Assembly (NCBI RefSeq): GCF_008247605.1
Contig: NZ_CP043420.1
Coordinates: forward strand, 806,001 to 870,000
DNA: 64,000 nt
Direction: 5' to 3'
DNA from: Kushneria phosphatilytica
GTDB taxonomy: Bacteria > Pseudomonadota > Gammaproteobacteria > Pseudomonadales > Halomonadaceae
Shown here: piece by piece, positions 42,573 through 51,783 of the stretch
How positions within the stretch are numbered: the first letter of the stretch is position 1
How the letters are laid out: every line of letters begins with the position of its first letter
Notes under the pieces: model-generated
What the model was told of the DNA's origin: nothing
Database searches by the model: none
The model's input: the letters and a program-made list of their open reading frames with translations, nothing else
Program-made: the position numbers and the translations under genes

Positions 42573-42737
42573 AACACTCCCCGGGCCGATGCCATGTCGG
42601 TCCACTCCAGTGATAAAAAAACATTCACCTCATCCCCACCAGCCTGACATGATGAACATGCATCCGACGCCGATCGGTATCTTCGAGCGGCGTCGGTCAT
42701 CGCCCACTCAACCAACAACAATGGTGAGGCATGCATC

Positions 42738-44171
42738 ATGGCCAACAATCATCACGAGCGTCGCGTCGGTTATGAATCCGTCGAGTCGGATTATCTGGAA
42801 AAAAGGCAGCTGAAGCAGGGCGCGGCAGGCTGGATTCTGCTGGCCAGTCTGGGTGTTTCCTACGTGATTTCCGGTGACTATGCCGGCTGGAATTTCGGGC
42901 TGGCGGCAGGCGGCTTCGGTGGCATGCTGATTGCTACCATCCTGATGGCGATCATGTATACCGGCATGGTCTTCTCACTGGCCGAGCTTTCCTCCTCCCT
43001 GCCGACCGCCGGGGGTGGCTACAGTTTTGCCCGCCGGGTAATGGGGCCATGGGGCGGCTATATCACCGGTACAGCCATTCTGCTGGAGTACGCCATTGCG
43101 CCGGCGGCCATCGCCATTTTCATCGGCGGTTATGTCGAGTCGCTGATCGGCATCAACGGGCCACTGGTCTATGCGGTTTTCTATGTTGTCTTTGTCGGTA
43201 TCCACCTGTGGGGCGCCGGTGAAGCACTGAAAATCATGATGGCAATCACGGCGCTGGCAGTGCTGGCCATCGTGGTCTTCATTCTGGGCATGCTGCCGCA
43301 CTTCAGTGTTGCCAATCTGTTCGATGTCGCCCCGGGTACCGCTGCCGGTGCTTCCGCTTTCCTGCCGCACGGCTATCTGGGGATCTGGAGCGCGCTACCC
43401 TTCGCCATGTGGCTGTTTCTCGCCGTCGAGGGGGTGCCACTGGCAGCGGAAGAGTCGCGTGATCCGGGGCGTGACATGCCGCGCGGCATTATTACTGCCA
43501 TGATCGTACTGCTGATTTTTGCCGCCTGTATTCTGCTGCTGGGGCCGGGTGGCGCTGGTGCGCAGCTCATGAGCGAGAGTGATGCACCACTGGTTGATGC
43601 ACTGACGGCTGCCTATGGTGAAGGTAACTGGGCCTCGGGCTTCGTCAATCTGATCGGTCTGGCGGGTCTGATCGCGTCGTTCTTCTCGATCATTTTCGGC
43701 TATTCGCGGCAGGTCTTTGCGCTTTCCCGAGCCGGTTATCTGCCCCGTGTGCTGTCGATTACCAATCGGCGCCGGGCGCCGGCGCTGGCGTTGATCGTAC
43801 CGGGCGTGATTGGTTTTCTGCTCTCGCTGACCGGGCAGGGTGATCTAATGATTACCATGGCCGTCTTCGGCGCGACCATCTCCTATGCGATGATGACGCT
43901 CTCTCATATTCTGCTGCGTCAGCGTGAGCCACAACTGGAGCGCCCTTATCGCACCCCGGGGGGCACCCTGACCTCGGGAGTCGCTTTCGGTCTGTCGATT
44001 CTGGCCTTCGCCTCGACCTTCGTGGTCAGCGTTCAGGCAGCGCTCTGGTCAGCGGTGTTCTACGCGCTCATGCTGGCATGGTTCGGCTTTTACAGCCGCA
44101 AACGACTGGTCGCGCGAGCCCCTGAAGAAGAGTTTGAAGCCATTGCGCGGGCCGAGGCCGAACTCGACTAG
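42738..44171 (+). CDS. eat: Ethanolamine permease (APC superfamily)
   Basis: 477 residues with about 12 membrane helices. The opening ending GWILLASLGVSYVISGDYAGWN and the following LPTAGGGYSFARRVMGPWGGY match ethanolamine permeases rather than generic amino acid APC carriers. It should import ethanolamine as a carbon or nitrogen source. No eut catabolic genes are adjacent; the next gene is a glutamine amidotransferase 71 bases downstream, possibly in the same operon. Confidence 0.82.
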   Translation: MANNHHERRVGYESVESDYLEKRQLKQGAAGWILLASLGVSYVISGDYAGWNFGLAAGGFGGMLIATILMAIMYTGMVFSLAELSSSLPTAGGGYSFARRVMGPWGGYITGTAILLEYAIAPAAIAIFIGGYVESLIGINGPLVYAVFYVVFVGIHLWGAGEALKIMMAITALAVLAIVVFILGMLPHFSVANLFDVAPGTAAGASAFLPHGYLGIWSALPFAMWLFLAVEGVPLAAEESRDPGRDMPRGIITAMIVLLIFAACILLLGPGGAGAQLMSESDAPLVDALTAAYGEGNWASGFVNLIGLAGLIASFFSIIFGYSRQVFALSRAGYLPRVLSITNRRRAPALALIVPGVIGFLLSLTGQGDLMITMAVFGATISYAMMTLSHILLRQREPQLERPYRTPGGTLTSGVAFGLSILAFASTFVVSVQAALWSAVFYALMLAWFGFYSRKRLVARAPEEEFEAIARAEAELD

Positions 44172-44242
44172 ACAGGCACTGGCACATTTCGGCAGCGAGC
44201 CCCGAAAGGGAGACTCGCTGCCTGTACTCCTGGAGAAGTTGA

Positions 44243-44959
44243 ATGCATATCGGTTTGCTGCAGTGCGACGATCTGGCACCGCATCTGCGCGAAAAACACG
44301 GCAATTACCCTGAACTCTACGCGTCGTTACTCAACGGGGTGGACCCCACCCTGACCTTCGAGACCTGGCGTGTTCATGATGGAGAACTGCCCGATCGAAC
44401 CGATGGCTGTGATGGCTGGCTGATCTCGGGCAGCAAGGCGGGCATCTATGAGGAGCTCGACTGGATTCCCGGCTTGCTGCAATTGATTCAGCGGCTCTGG
44501 GAGGCCCGCGCGCCCGTGGTAGGCATCTGCTTCGGCCATCAGGCGCTGGCGCATGCCATGGGTGCCGAGGTCGGCAAGAGTGATCGCGGCTGGGGTGTGG
44601 GGGTGGCCTTCAATGAAGTGCTGGCTCACCAGTCCTGGATGACCCCCTGGCAGGAGGGCATGGATCTGATCATCAGCCATCAGGATCAGGTGCTGACACT
44701 GCCTGACAATAGCCGGTTGCTGGCTGAAAACGGTTTCTGCCCCTATTTCATGATTCAGTACGGCGAATGCTTTCTGAGCCTTCAGGGGCATCCGGAATTC
44801 AGTCGGACGCTGAGTGCCGATCTTATGGCCGGCAAGAGCGGCTCGATGTCGGACAGCCGTCGACGCCAGGGGATGGCGACGCTCACAGCGAATACCGATG
44901 AGCGCGTTATGGCGCGCTGGATTGTCAACTTTCTGCGCGATGCGGCCGGCTTCGTGTGA
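44243..44959 (+). CDS. Class I glutamine amidotransferase-like protein
   Basis: 238 residues. Triad visible: Cys96 in GICFGHQ, His183 and Glu185 in QGHPEF. No synthetase domain is attached, so it resembles stand-alone GMP-synthase-glutaminase-like or gamma-glutamyl hydrolase-like proteins. Starting MHIGLLQCDDLAPHLREKHG, it belongs to the YfeJ-like group of unknown substrate. Position after the ethanolamine permease allows a role in releasing glutamate from a gamma-glutamyl amine, but nothing in the sequence proves this. A GGAG ribosome binding site lies upstream. Confidence 0.8.
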   Translation: MHIGLLQCDDLAPHLREKHGNYPELYASLLNGVDPTLTFETWRVHDGELPDRTDGCDGWLISGSKAGIYEELDWIPGLLQLIQRLWEARAPVVGICFGHQALAHAMGAEVGKSDRGWGVGVAFNEVLAHQSWMTPWQEGMDLIISHQDQVLTLPDNSRLLAENGFCPYFMIQYGECFLSLQGHPEFSRTLSADLMAGKSGSMSDSRRRQGMATLTANTDERVMARWIVNFLRDAAGFV

Positions 44960-44969
44960 TGTGAACAAG

Positions 44970-46202
44970 TCAGGCTTTGCGGTCTCGATCCACCGAGGTT
45001 GGCTCGTCAGACTGTTCGGCAGTACGATCGGGGGACAGACCACGTGAATCGCGGTCCTCTCCCGGCATCAACCCCGAGTGCCGCAGGGTCATGTCGGCAT
45101 CGTTGAGACGCAGTCGTGAGGTTGGGATGGCGAGGGTGGCGCCATTCTCTTCGATGATCTCGCTGATGCGAATCAGGATCTCCTGCTTGAGTTCCTGAAA
45201 GGTTTGCCAGTCGGTCGGCACCGTGAAGGCATAAATCATCAGCTCCAGCGCGTAGTCGCCGAAAGTGACGAAATTGACGGTAATCAGCTCGTTCTGATCG
45301 ATTCGGTCGTGCGCCTGCAAATAGCGTCGAATGTCGCCGGTGATCGTGCGGACCCGGCGAATATCCTCGTAGTGAATGCCCACCGTTTCCCACAGTCGGC
45401 GACTGAACATGCGCGTCGGGTTCTCGACAATAATCTGGTTGAATACCGCGTTGGGGACGTAGATCGGAGGGCCGGCAAAGGTGCGGATGGTGGTCAGTCG
45501 CCAGCCGATGTCCTCGACCACGCCTTCGATATCGCGCTCGGTGGACTTGACCCAGTCGCCGACCACGAACGGCTTGTCGATATAGATCACCATACCGCTG
45601 AAGAAATTGGCAATCAGATCGCGTGTAGCGAAACCGATGACCAGGCCACCAAATCCCCCCAGCGCCAGCAGGCTGGAGATGGAAAATCCCATCAGTTGCA
45701 GGGCCATCAGTACCAGCGCGGTCAGCAGCAGGGCACCGATGATCTTGGTGATGGCGGAGGCACTGGTAGGATCGACCGGTCGTGCCCGGCCGGCCGGTGG
45801 CGGAAAGACCAGGCGTTTCTCCAGGCGGGCAATCAGTCGTATACCGGCCCATCCGATGGCCACCAGGGTAAACAATCCCTGGGCGGTCGAGACATTGCGT
45901 TCGATCCAGCCGATGTGCAGCTGGGCGCCCAGCACACTGACGAGGATGGTCACGACCGTTAGCCATACCCAGAGGCGAAATGGGCGCCGGACACCATGAA
46001 TCAGGGCGTCATCCCAGCGATGCCCGCTACGGCTGAGTCGGCGTTCCAGTCGGGCCAGTACGAAATAGAGTGTGGTATCGAGGATCAGGGCCACGACAAT
46101 GGTGACGATCGGAATCCAGACCCAGCCGGGCAGTGAGAGGGTTCCGTCAATGCTTTCCTGCAGCGATTCGATCGGCGCCAGGCCGGTCCGGTCATCGGTC
46201 AT
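44970..46202 (-). CDS. MscS-family mechanosensitive channel (YnaI/YbdG-like)
   Basis: 410 residues, with four to five membrane helices in the first 210 residues. The pore helix region SSLLALGGFGGLVIGFATRDLI is followed by NFFSGMVIYIDKPFVVGDWV, the conserved start of the MscS beta domain, then the cytoplasmic alpha-beta domain. The C-terminal 40 residues are charged and low-complexity. It is the second osmotic safety valve in the window and belongs to a different subgroup from the 810-residue one. Convergent with the glutamine amidotransferase gene, ten bases apart. Confidence 0.88.
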   Translation of the reverse strand: MTDDRTGLAPIESLQESIDGTLSLPGWVWIPIVTIVVALILDTTLYFVLARLERRLSRSGHRWDDALIHGVRRPFRLWVWLTVVTILVSVLGAQLHIGWIERNVSTAQGLFTLVAIGWAGIRLIARLEKRLVFPPPAGRARPVDPTSASAITKIIGALLLTALVLMALQLMGFSISSLLALGGFGGLVIGFATRDLIANFFSGMVIYIDKPFVVGDWVKSTERDIEGVVEDIGWRLTTIRTFAGPPIYVPNAVFNQIIVENPTRMFSRRLWETVGIHYEDIRRVRTITGDIRRYLQAHDRIDQNELITVNFVTFGDYALELMIYAFTVPTDWQTFQELKQEILIRISEIIEENGATLAIPTSRLRLNDADMTLRHSGLMPGEDRDSRGLSPDRTAEQSDEPTSVDRDRKA

Positions 46203-46285
46203 GGGCTCTTGGGAGTGAAAAGTGTAGTCCCAGCATAACGCATCGGACGAAAACCGCTCCGTGACTGTTCAGGCCAACTGCAGTA

Positions 46286-47314
46286 TCAGTCGGTTTTTTT
46301 CGCCAGCTGCACGTCGTTACTGTGCTCGAGTGCCGGAGAGACCCGGGTGGCGAGTTGCCCTGGCTGGCGCTCCATGAAGTAGACCGGCAGCTGTTGCTGG
46401 TTGGCTACCTGCATGCCTTCCTTTTCGCCAAGACAGAGCATGGCGGTGGCCCAGGCATCGGAGAGGGCGGCGTTGTGGCCGAAGACCGATGCCGATACCA
46501 GATCATGTGACGTCGGTCTGCCGGTGCGGGCATCGATGATATGGCCATAGGTGTGCCCATCGTCATCAAAAAAGCGCTGATAGGTGCCCGAAGTGTCGAG
46601 CGTCACGCCATGCTCGGAGTCGAGCGTTACGATACGCTGTACCTGTCGCTGACCGGGGACAGGGGCCTGCAGGCCCACCCGCCAGTGACTGCCATCCGGT
46701 TTATGGCCGCGAGCCTTGAGATCGCCCCCCATTTCGACCAGGTAGTTGTTGATGCCATGTGCTTCGAGCACGCGGGACAGCCGATTGATGGTGTGGCCTT
46801 CTCCCATTGACGAGAGGTCAATGGAGAGCTTCGGCAGGTCCTTGCGGATACGGCCGTTGTCGGTATCAACATGCACGTGATCAAGTCCTACCTCGCTCAG
46901 CGTCTGACGGATGTCGTGATCCGAGGGCACATGAAACTGCTCGTCCTGAAAGCCCCAGAGTCGGAAAAGCGGGGCGATGGTGGGGTCGAAGCAGCCCCGG
47001 GAGGCCTGGTTGACCTGTCGGGCAATACCGAGCAACTGGATGACCTGTTCGGGCGCCGGCTGCCAGTCGGTGCTCCGGCTGGCATTGAAGCGTGCCAGCC
47101 AGGAGTCATCGCGATAGGTTGAGATGGCCTTGTCAATATCGTCAAAGACCTGCTGGAAGTCCCGGTCAATGGTTTTCGCATCAGTGGGCTGACGGCTCCA
47201 CCACTTGATATGCCAGGTCGTGCCCTGGGCATGCCCCTGAGCGAGCTGCATGTCCGGTGGACGCTCGCAGCCGCTGAGCAGGGCCGCCAGCAGCCCTGCA
47301 GCAAAAAGGCGCAT
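46286..47314 (-). CDS. apbE: FAD:protein FMN transferase ApbE (lipoprotein)
   Basis: About 342 residues from the internal Met. MRLFAAGLLAALLSGC is a clean lipoprotein signal (Cys16). Then come GTTWHIKWW, IDLSSMGEGHTINRLS, NYLVEMGGDLKARG and the metal/FAD region IIDARTGRPTS...NAALSDAWATAM, all ApbE hallmarks. It attaches FMN covalently to target flavoproteins such as the NqrB/NqrC and RnfG/RnfD subunits on the periplasmic side. The frame is open upstream with Mets at 47362 and 47389; none has a convincing Shine-Dalgarno, so the start is chosen for the best signal peptide. Confidence 0.87.
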   Translation of the reverse strand: MRLFAAGLLAALLSGCERPPDMQLAQGHAQGTTWHIKWWSRQPTDAKTIDRDFQQVFDDIDKAISTYRDDSWLARFNASRSTDWQPAPEQVIQLLGIARQVNQASRGCFDPTIAPLFRLWGFQDEQFHVPSDHDIRQTLSEVGLDHVHVDTDNGRIRKDLPKLSIDLSSMGEGHTINRLSRVLEAHGINNYLVEMGGDLKARGHKPDGSHWRVGLQAPVPGQRQVQRIVTLDSEHGVTLDTSGTYQRFFDDDGHTYGHIIDARTGRPTSHDLVSASVFGHNAALSDAWATAMLCLGEKEGMQVANQQQLPVYFMERQPGQLATRVSPALEHSNDVQLAKKTD

Positions 47315-47665
47315 GACAGGATAGGGGATGCGAAAAGCCAGGGCAGGAATGTAATTGGACATGGTGACAAGGCAACGAGCTGGTGACATATGAAGGCCGA
47401 TCCCGGATCGGGCGGGCCCATTGTGCTCGATTGCGCAACAGTGCTCCAGTGCGCCTGCCTGTGCCCGCAGCTCTTCGGGGAGGAAAGGAGGGCCTGGACC
47501 AGAGTCGAATGGTGAGGGGGGCGGTCAGTCTCTACCCTGACCCGAGCGCCGGAGTGTCTCCGGTGTCGATCATCCGAACTCATCCAATTGTCCGCATGAA
47601 ACACCGCCTGCATCGCGCGTTTCGGGTTGGCAGGTGTTATGCGTGTTCGTCATCAGGGGGCCGAC
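47315..47665. other. Gene-free divergent region between apbE and cstA-like genes
   Basis: It must hold the promoters of both genes. Two short perfect inverted repeats are visible: CCGATC-CCG-GATCGG near 47397-47411 and CCGGAG-TGT-CTCCGG at 47549-47563. No convincing sigma-70 promoter or riboswitch was recognised. Confidence 0.4.
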
Positions 47666-49138
47666 ATGGTGACCTTTCTGGCAGCCATTGTGCTGTTGAT
47701 CGCAGGATATTTCACTTACGGAAAATTCATCGAGCGAGTCTTCGAGTCCAATCAGCGTCGGCCAACCCCGGCCTATACGATGCGCGACGACGTTGACTAT
47801 CTGCCCATGGGGACCAAACGCAACTCGCTGATCCAGCTACTTAATATCGCCGGCGTTGGTCCCATTTTCGGTCCGATCCTGGGGGCCTTGTATGGCCCCG
47901 TAGCCTTCTTCTGGATCGTGGTTGGCTGTATTTTTGCCGGTGCAGTGCATGACTATCTCACCGGGATGATCTCGATTCGCAATCACGGTGCGCACCTGCC
48001 CCAGCTGGCTGGCAAGTTTCTCGGGCGGGCCATGAAGCATATCGTCAATGCCTTTGCGATCCTGCTGCTGTTGCTGGTGGCGACGGTTTTCGTTACGGCA
48101 CCTGCGCAACTGCTCTCCAATATGCTGCCGATCGGTGTAGCACTGATCTCGCTGGCGATCTTTGCCTATTATCTGCTGGCTACGCTGCTGCCGATCGACA
48201 AGATCATCGGGCGGATCTATCCATGGTTCGGTGCACTCCTGCTGTTCAGTGCGCTGGGTATTGGTGTGGGCATGGTGATCACCGGAGCACCGATTCCGGA
48301 AATGAGTTTTACCAACATGCATCCGGACAATGCCCCGATCTTTCCGCTGCTGTTTCTGACCATCTCCTGTGGTGCCCTCTCAGGCTTCCACGCGACCCAG
48401 ACGCCGATCATCTCGCGCACTACGCAAAACGAGAACAATGGCCGCAAGATCTTCTACGGCATGATGATCGTTGAAGGCATCATCGCCATGATCTGGGCCG
48501 CGGCGGCCATGAGCATGTTCCATGGCGATCAGACGCTGGCGGATGTGCTTGCTCAGGGTGGCCCGGCAGCAGTGGTCAGTGCCGTTTCGACCAATATGCT
48601 GGGCGCCATCGGTGGCACCCTGGCGGTGCTGGGTGTGATCGTACTGCCTATTACCTCGGGCGATACGGCCTTTCGTAGTGCACGCATGATCATTGCCGAT
48701 TATCTGAAGATCGATCAGAAGGCGATGGCCAGAAGGGTGGCGATTGCGGCACCGCTGTTCGTGCTCTCTTACCTGCTGACAAAAATCGATTTCACGCTGC
48801 TGTGGCGCTACTTCTCCTGGGCCAACCAGACAACGGCTGTCATCGCCCTGTGGGTGGCCACCATGTATCTGTTGCTGGCAAGGAAACCCTACTGGATCAC
48901 ACTGATTCCGGCGCTGTTCATGACCATGGCGACCTTCACCTACATTGCCTGGGCCCCGATCGGCTTTGGATTACCGCTGACAGTGGCTTACGTGGTGGCA
49001 GCGCTGGGGACAGCCGCTGCACTGGCATTGTTCATGAAGCGGGTAAAACGTCTTTCCGGCGGCATTTTCGCTGTCGACGAACCGGCTTCTCCGACTGCCG
49101 AGACCGCATCGGCAGGCGTGGCCGCATCGCTTGGTTGA
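47666..49138 (+). CDS. cstA: CstA-family carbon-starvation/peptide-pyruvate transporter
   Basis: 490 residues, the short form of the family (E. coli CstA is about 700). GVGPIFGPILGALYGP, SCGALSGFHATQTPIISRT and VLPITSGDTAFRSARMIIAD are diagnostic CstA blocks. About 13 membrane helices. E. coli CstA and BtsT import peptides or pyruvate; which substrate applies here is unknown. The ATG at 47666 with AGGGGG upstream is preferred to an earlier in-frame start at 47627. Confidence 0.88.
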   Translation: MVTFLAAIVLLIAGYFTYGKFIERVFESNQRRPTPAYTMRDDVDYLPMGTKRNSLIQLLNIAGVGPIFGPILGALYGPVAFFWIVVGCIFAGAVHDYLTGMISIRNHGAHLPQLAGKFLGRAMKHIVNAFAILLLLLVATVFVTAPAQLLSNMLPIGVALISLAIFAYYLLATLLPIDKIIGRIYPWFGALLLFSALGIGVGMVITGAPIPEMSFTNMHPDNAPIFPLLFLTISCGALSGFHATQTPIISRTTQNENNGRKIFYGMMIVEGIIAMIWAAAAMSMFHGDQTLADVLAQGGPAAVVSAVSTNMLGAIGGTLAVLGVIVLPITSGDTAFRSARMIIADYLKIDQKAMARRVAIAAPLFVLSYLLTKIDFTLLWRYFSWANQTTAVIALWVATMYLLLARKPYWITLIPALFMTMATFTYIAWAPIGFGLPLTVAYVVAALGTAAALALFMKRVKRLSGGIFAVDEPASPTAETASAGVAASLG

Positions 49139-49161
49139 GTCCTGCCAGCAAGGCAGATGGG

Positions 49162-49185
49162 GCGCTCTATTGAGCGCTCTTTTTT
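49162..49185 (+). terminator. Intrinsic terminator of the cstA-like gene
   Basis: GCGCTC-TATT-GAGCGC (49162-49177) followed by TCTTTTTT, 23 bases after the stop. Confidence 0.8.
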
Positions 49186-49201
49186 ATGCCTGGCGGGTGT
49201 G

Positions 49202-49233
49202 AAAAAAACGGCGGCGCCCGAAAGGCGCCGCCG
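49202..49233 (-). terminator. Intrinsic terminator of the minus-strand his/aot-like transport operon
   Basis: On the minus strand CGGCGGCGCC pairs with GGCGCCGCCG around a five-base loop, followed by seven Ts (49202-49208 read as A on plus). Confidence 0.88.
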
Positions 49234-49259
49234 TGATCATCGCAAGGAAGATGCCAGGG

Positions 49260-50051
49260 TCATTCGGTGGTGTCGGCATTATCCTTGCTGAAATACTGAT
49301 CGTAGATCTTCTGGTAGGTCCCGTTGTCCTTGAGCGTTGCCAGTGCCTGATTGAATTTCTCGGCAAGCTCCTTGTCGCGCTTGCGAAAGGCAATGCCGAA
49401 ACCTTCGCCGAAGTATTTCTTCGGTTCGGTCAGCTTGTCACCGGCCACTCGGTAGTCACGCTTCTTGTCATCCAGCATGGCGGCCTGGCCGGTAGGGTAG
49501 TCCAGGAAAGCCAGATCAAGGCGGCCGGCATCCATGTCAACGGCGACATCATCAGCACTGGCATAGCGTTTGATGTTGGCAATGCTGCCGTACTTGTCGG
49601 TGACGTAATTGTCCTGAACGGTCCCGCGCTGGACACCGATATCCTTGCCCTTGAGCGAGTTTTCATCGGGCGTCTGGATATCGCTGCTTGCCGGTACGAA
49701 CCAGGCGGAAGGCGGCACGATATAGGGGTTTGAAAACAGCAACTGCTGCCGACGTTCATCGTTGATCGTCATGGACGACATGATGGCGTCGAATTTGCGC
49801 GCCATCAGCCCCGGAATGATACCGTCCCAGGACTGCTCTACCCATTTGCACTCGAGTTGGGCCTGCTTGCAGAGCGCATTGCCCAGATCGATGTCGAAAC
49901 CCGTCAGGGTGCCATCAGGCTTGCGATATTCCATCGGAACATAGGGTATATCCACACCAATGCGCACGGTATCGTTGTCCCGGGCCTGAGCGGTGCCGGA
50001 ACCGGCTACAATGGCAGCGCCCAGCAGTGAAACGGTCAGCAGTCTTTTCAT
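49260..50051 (-). CDS. Basic amino acid ABC transporter substrate-binding protein (second copy)
   Basis: 263 residues. Signal peptide 1-23 (AQA/RD). SBP family 3 of the HisJ/ArgT type: RIGVDIPYVPMEYRKPDGTLTGFDIDLGNALC, WDGIIPGLMARKFDAIMSSM, and a GVQRGTVQDNYV hinge region. It should bind arginine, ornithine, lysine or histidine and feed HisQM-type permeases. Last gene of the operon, immediately before a strong terminator. It is a clear paralogue of the gene just upstream. Confidence 0.85.
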   Translation of the reverse strand: MKRLLTVSLLGAAIVAGSGTAQARDNDTVRIGVDIPYVPMEYRKPDGTLTGFDIDLGNALCKQAQLECKWVEQSWDGIIPGLMARKFDAIMSSMTINDERRQQLLFSNPYIVPPSAWFVPASSDIQTPDENSLKGKDIGVQRGTVQDNYVTDKYGSIANIKRYASADDVAVDMDAGRLDLAFLDYPTGQAAMLDDKKRDYRVAGDKLTEPKKYFGEGFGIAFRKRDKELAEKFNQALATLKDNGTYQKIYDQYFSKDNADTTE

Positions 50052-50161
50052 TGTTCAAAGCATCCTTGGTCAATAACGCAGCGGTGAATCCTGTGCCCGA
50101 ATCGGGCTTACAAGCCGTTACGACGTGATTATCAGCACGTTGTCCCCCCTCGTTGCAAGCG

Positions 50162-50992
50162 TCAGCGGCGTGAGGGTGGGCGAATGTCATAGTCGAAATA
50201 CTGATGCATCAGGCGCTCGAAAGTGCCATCAGCATAGACCTCATCAAGCGCCTTGTTGAAGGCGGTGGCCAGGTCGCGATCGCGCGGGCGGACGGCGATG
50301 GCGTTGCCCTTGCCAAAGATTGATTCCGGCGAGTCGATACGCGGACCCAGTTGGGTAAATTCACTGTCCGGCTTGCCGATTTTCAGCGTATCCAGAGCCA
50401 CCGGATAATTCAAAAAGACAAGATCAAGCCGGCCCGACTGCATATCCACGGCAGCATCGTCGGCGGTGGCGTAGCGATGGATATCGAGCACATCGCCGTA
50501 GCGTTCGGTGACATAGCGATCCTGTGTGGTGCCCCGCTGCACCCCAGCACTCAGCGCCGAAAGGCTCTTGTGATTCTCGAGATTGATGTCGCTGTTGCGC
50601 CGGGCGACCCATACCTTGGGCGACTGAGCATAAGGGTCGGTGAACAGCACTCGGCGGCTGCGTGCCTCGGTGATGCGCATCGAGGACATGATGGCATCAT
50701 ATTTGCGTGCCAGAAGGCCGGGGATGATGCCGTCCCAGTTCTGGACGATCCATTCGCATTTGAACTGCGCCCGCTCACACAGGGTATTGCCCAGATCGAT
50801 ATCAAAACCGGCCAGTTTCCCATCCGGCGTGCGGTACTCCATTGGTGGATAGGGCACATCGACAGCGATGCGCACAATATCCCGTGGACCGTCGCCGGAG
50901 GTGGCATCATCTGCCTGCACTACCAGACTGCTACCCAGTAGCGCCGGCAGCAGCAGAGCTGTAAAAAAGCGAGTGACGGATGATCGATTCAT
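50162..50992 (-). CDS. Basic amino acid ABC transporter substrate-binding protein (first copy)
   Basis: 276 residues. Signal peptide 1-27 (VVQA/DD). The same HisJ/ArgT-type fold as its downstream neighbour: RIAVDVPYPPMEYRTPDGKLAGFDIDLGN, WDGIIPGLLARKYDAIMSSM, GVQRGTTQDRYV. The two proteins align without large gaps and look like a tandem duplication that has diverged, which may widen the substrate range of one importer. It lies 62 bases after the hisM-like gene. Confidence 0.85.
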   Translation of the reverse strand: MNRSSVTRFFTALLLPALLGSSLVVQADDATSGDGPRDIVRIAVDVPYPPMEYRTPDGKLAGFDIDLGNTLCERAQFKCEWIVQNWDGIIPGLLARKYDAIMSSMRITEARSRRVLFTDPYAQSPKVWVARRNSDINLENHKSLSALSAGVQRGTTQDRYVTERYGDVLDIHRYATADDAAVDMQSGRLDLVFLNYPVALDTLKIGKPDSEFTQLGPRIDSPESIFGKGNAIAVRPRDRDLATAFNKALDEVYADGTFERLMHQYFDYDIRPPSRR

Positions 50993-51054
50993 GAGGGGTC
51001 TCCTGCTTGTTGTGGTTGTGACAGAAGTGGGCCGGCCGGCGCCGGCCCGAAATA

Positions 51055-51783
51055 TCAGCTGCTCGGCTGCAGGTGGCGCAGCAGGTGTTTTTCCAGCTGT
51101 CGGAAGCCTCCCTGAATGGCGAAACTCAATACCATGTAGATCAACGCCACGAATATGAACGCCGGGAACGGAGAATAGAAGCGGGCATAGACATAGTAGG
51201 CCGCTCCGGTCAGATCCATGATGGTAACCACGCTGGCAATGGCGCTGGCGTGCAGCATGAAGATGACCTCGTTGCCGTAGGCCGGCAGGGCACGACGAAA
51301 GGCGCTGGGCAGGATGATGCGGCGATAGGCCAGCACCTTCGACATACCGTAGGCACGGGCCGCTTCGATTTCTCCACGCGGCGTGGCCTTGATCGCACCA
51401 CGAAAGATTTCGGTGGTATAGGCCGCCGTGTTGAGCGTGAAGGCGAGCAGTGCCGGGTAGGTCGGATCATCAATGAAAAACCACATCCAGGTATCCTGAA
51501 TGCCCGGGATAAAGGCGAAGCCGTAGTAGGCCAGGTAGAGCTGAATCAGCAGGGGGGTGCCGCGGAACACATAGGTATAGAACCAGATCGGCCATTTGAC
51601 CCATGGGTATTTCGAGCCACGGGCAATGGCGAGTGGTACGGCCAGCACGACCCCGATCAGCAGCGAAATGAACACCAGCTGTACGGTATTGACCAGGCCC
51701 TGCCAGTACTGCGCCAGGGTTGCCGGGGTGAATATATCGTTCTGTGCCAGCCACGGAGCGATTTCGGTCAGCCACTGCTCCAT
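51055..51783 (-). CDS. hisM: Histidine/arginine-type ABC transporter permease HisM (AotM)
   Basis: 242 residues. Polar amino acid permease with YVFRGTPLLIQLYLAYYG, the EAA loop TEIFRGAIKATPRGEIEAARAYG and LPAYGNEVIFMLHASA, which closely follows E. coli HisM. It partners the HisQ-like permease encoded immediately upstream: the two genes share one base (stop/start overlap at 51783). Confidence 0.87.
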   Translation of the reverse strand: MEQWLTEIAPWLAQNDIFTPATLAQYWQGLVNTVQLVFISLLIGVVLAVPLAIARGSKYPWVKWPIWFYTYVFRGTPLLIQLYLAYYGFAFIPGIQDTWMWFFIDDPTYPALLAFTLNTAAYTTEIFRGAIKATPRGEIEAARAYGMSKVLAYRRIILPSAFRRALPAYGNEVIFMLHASAIASVVTIMDLTGAAYYVYARFYSPFPAFIFVALIYMVLSFAIQGGFRQLEKHLLRHLQPSS

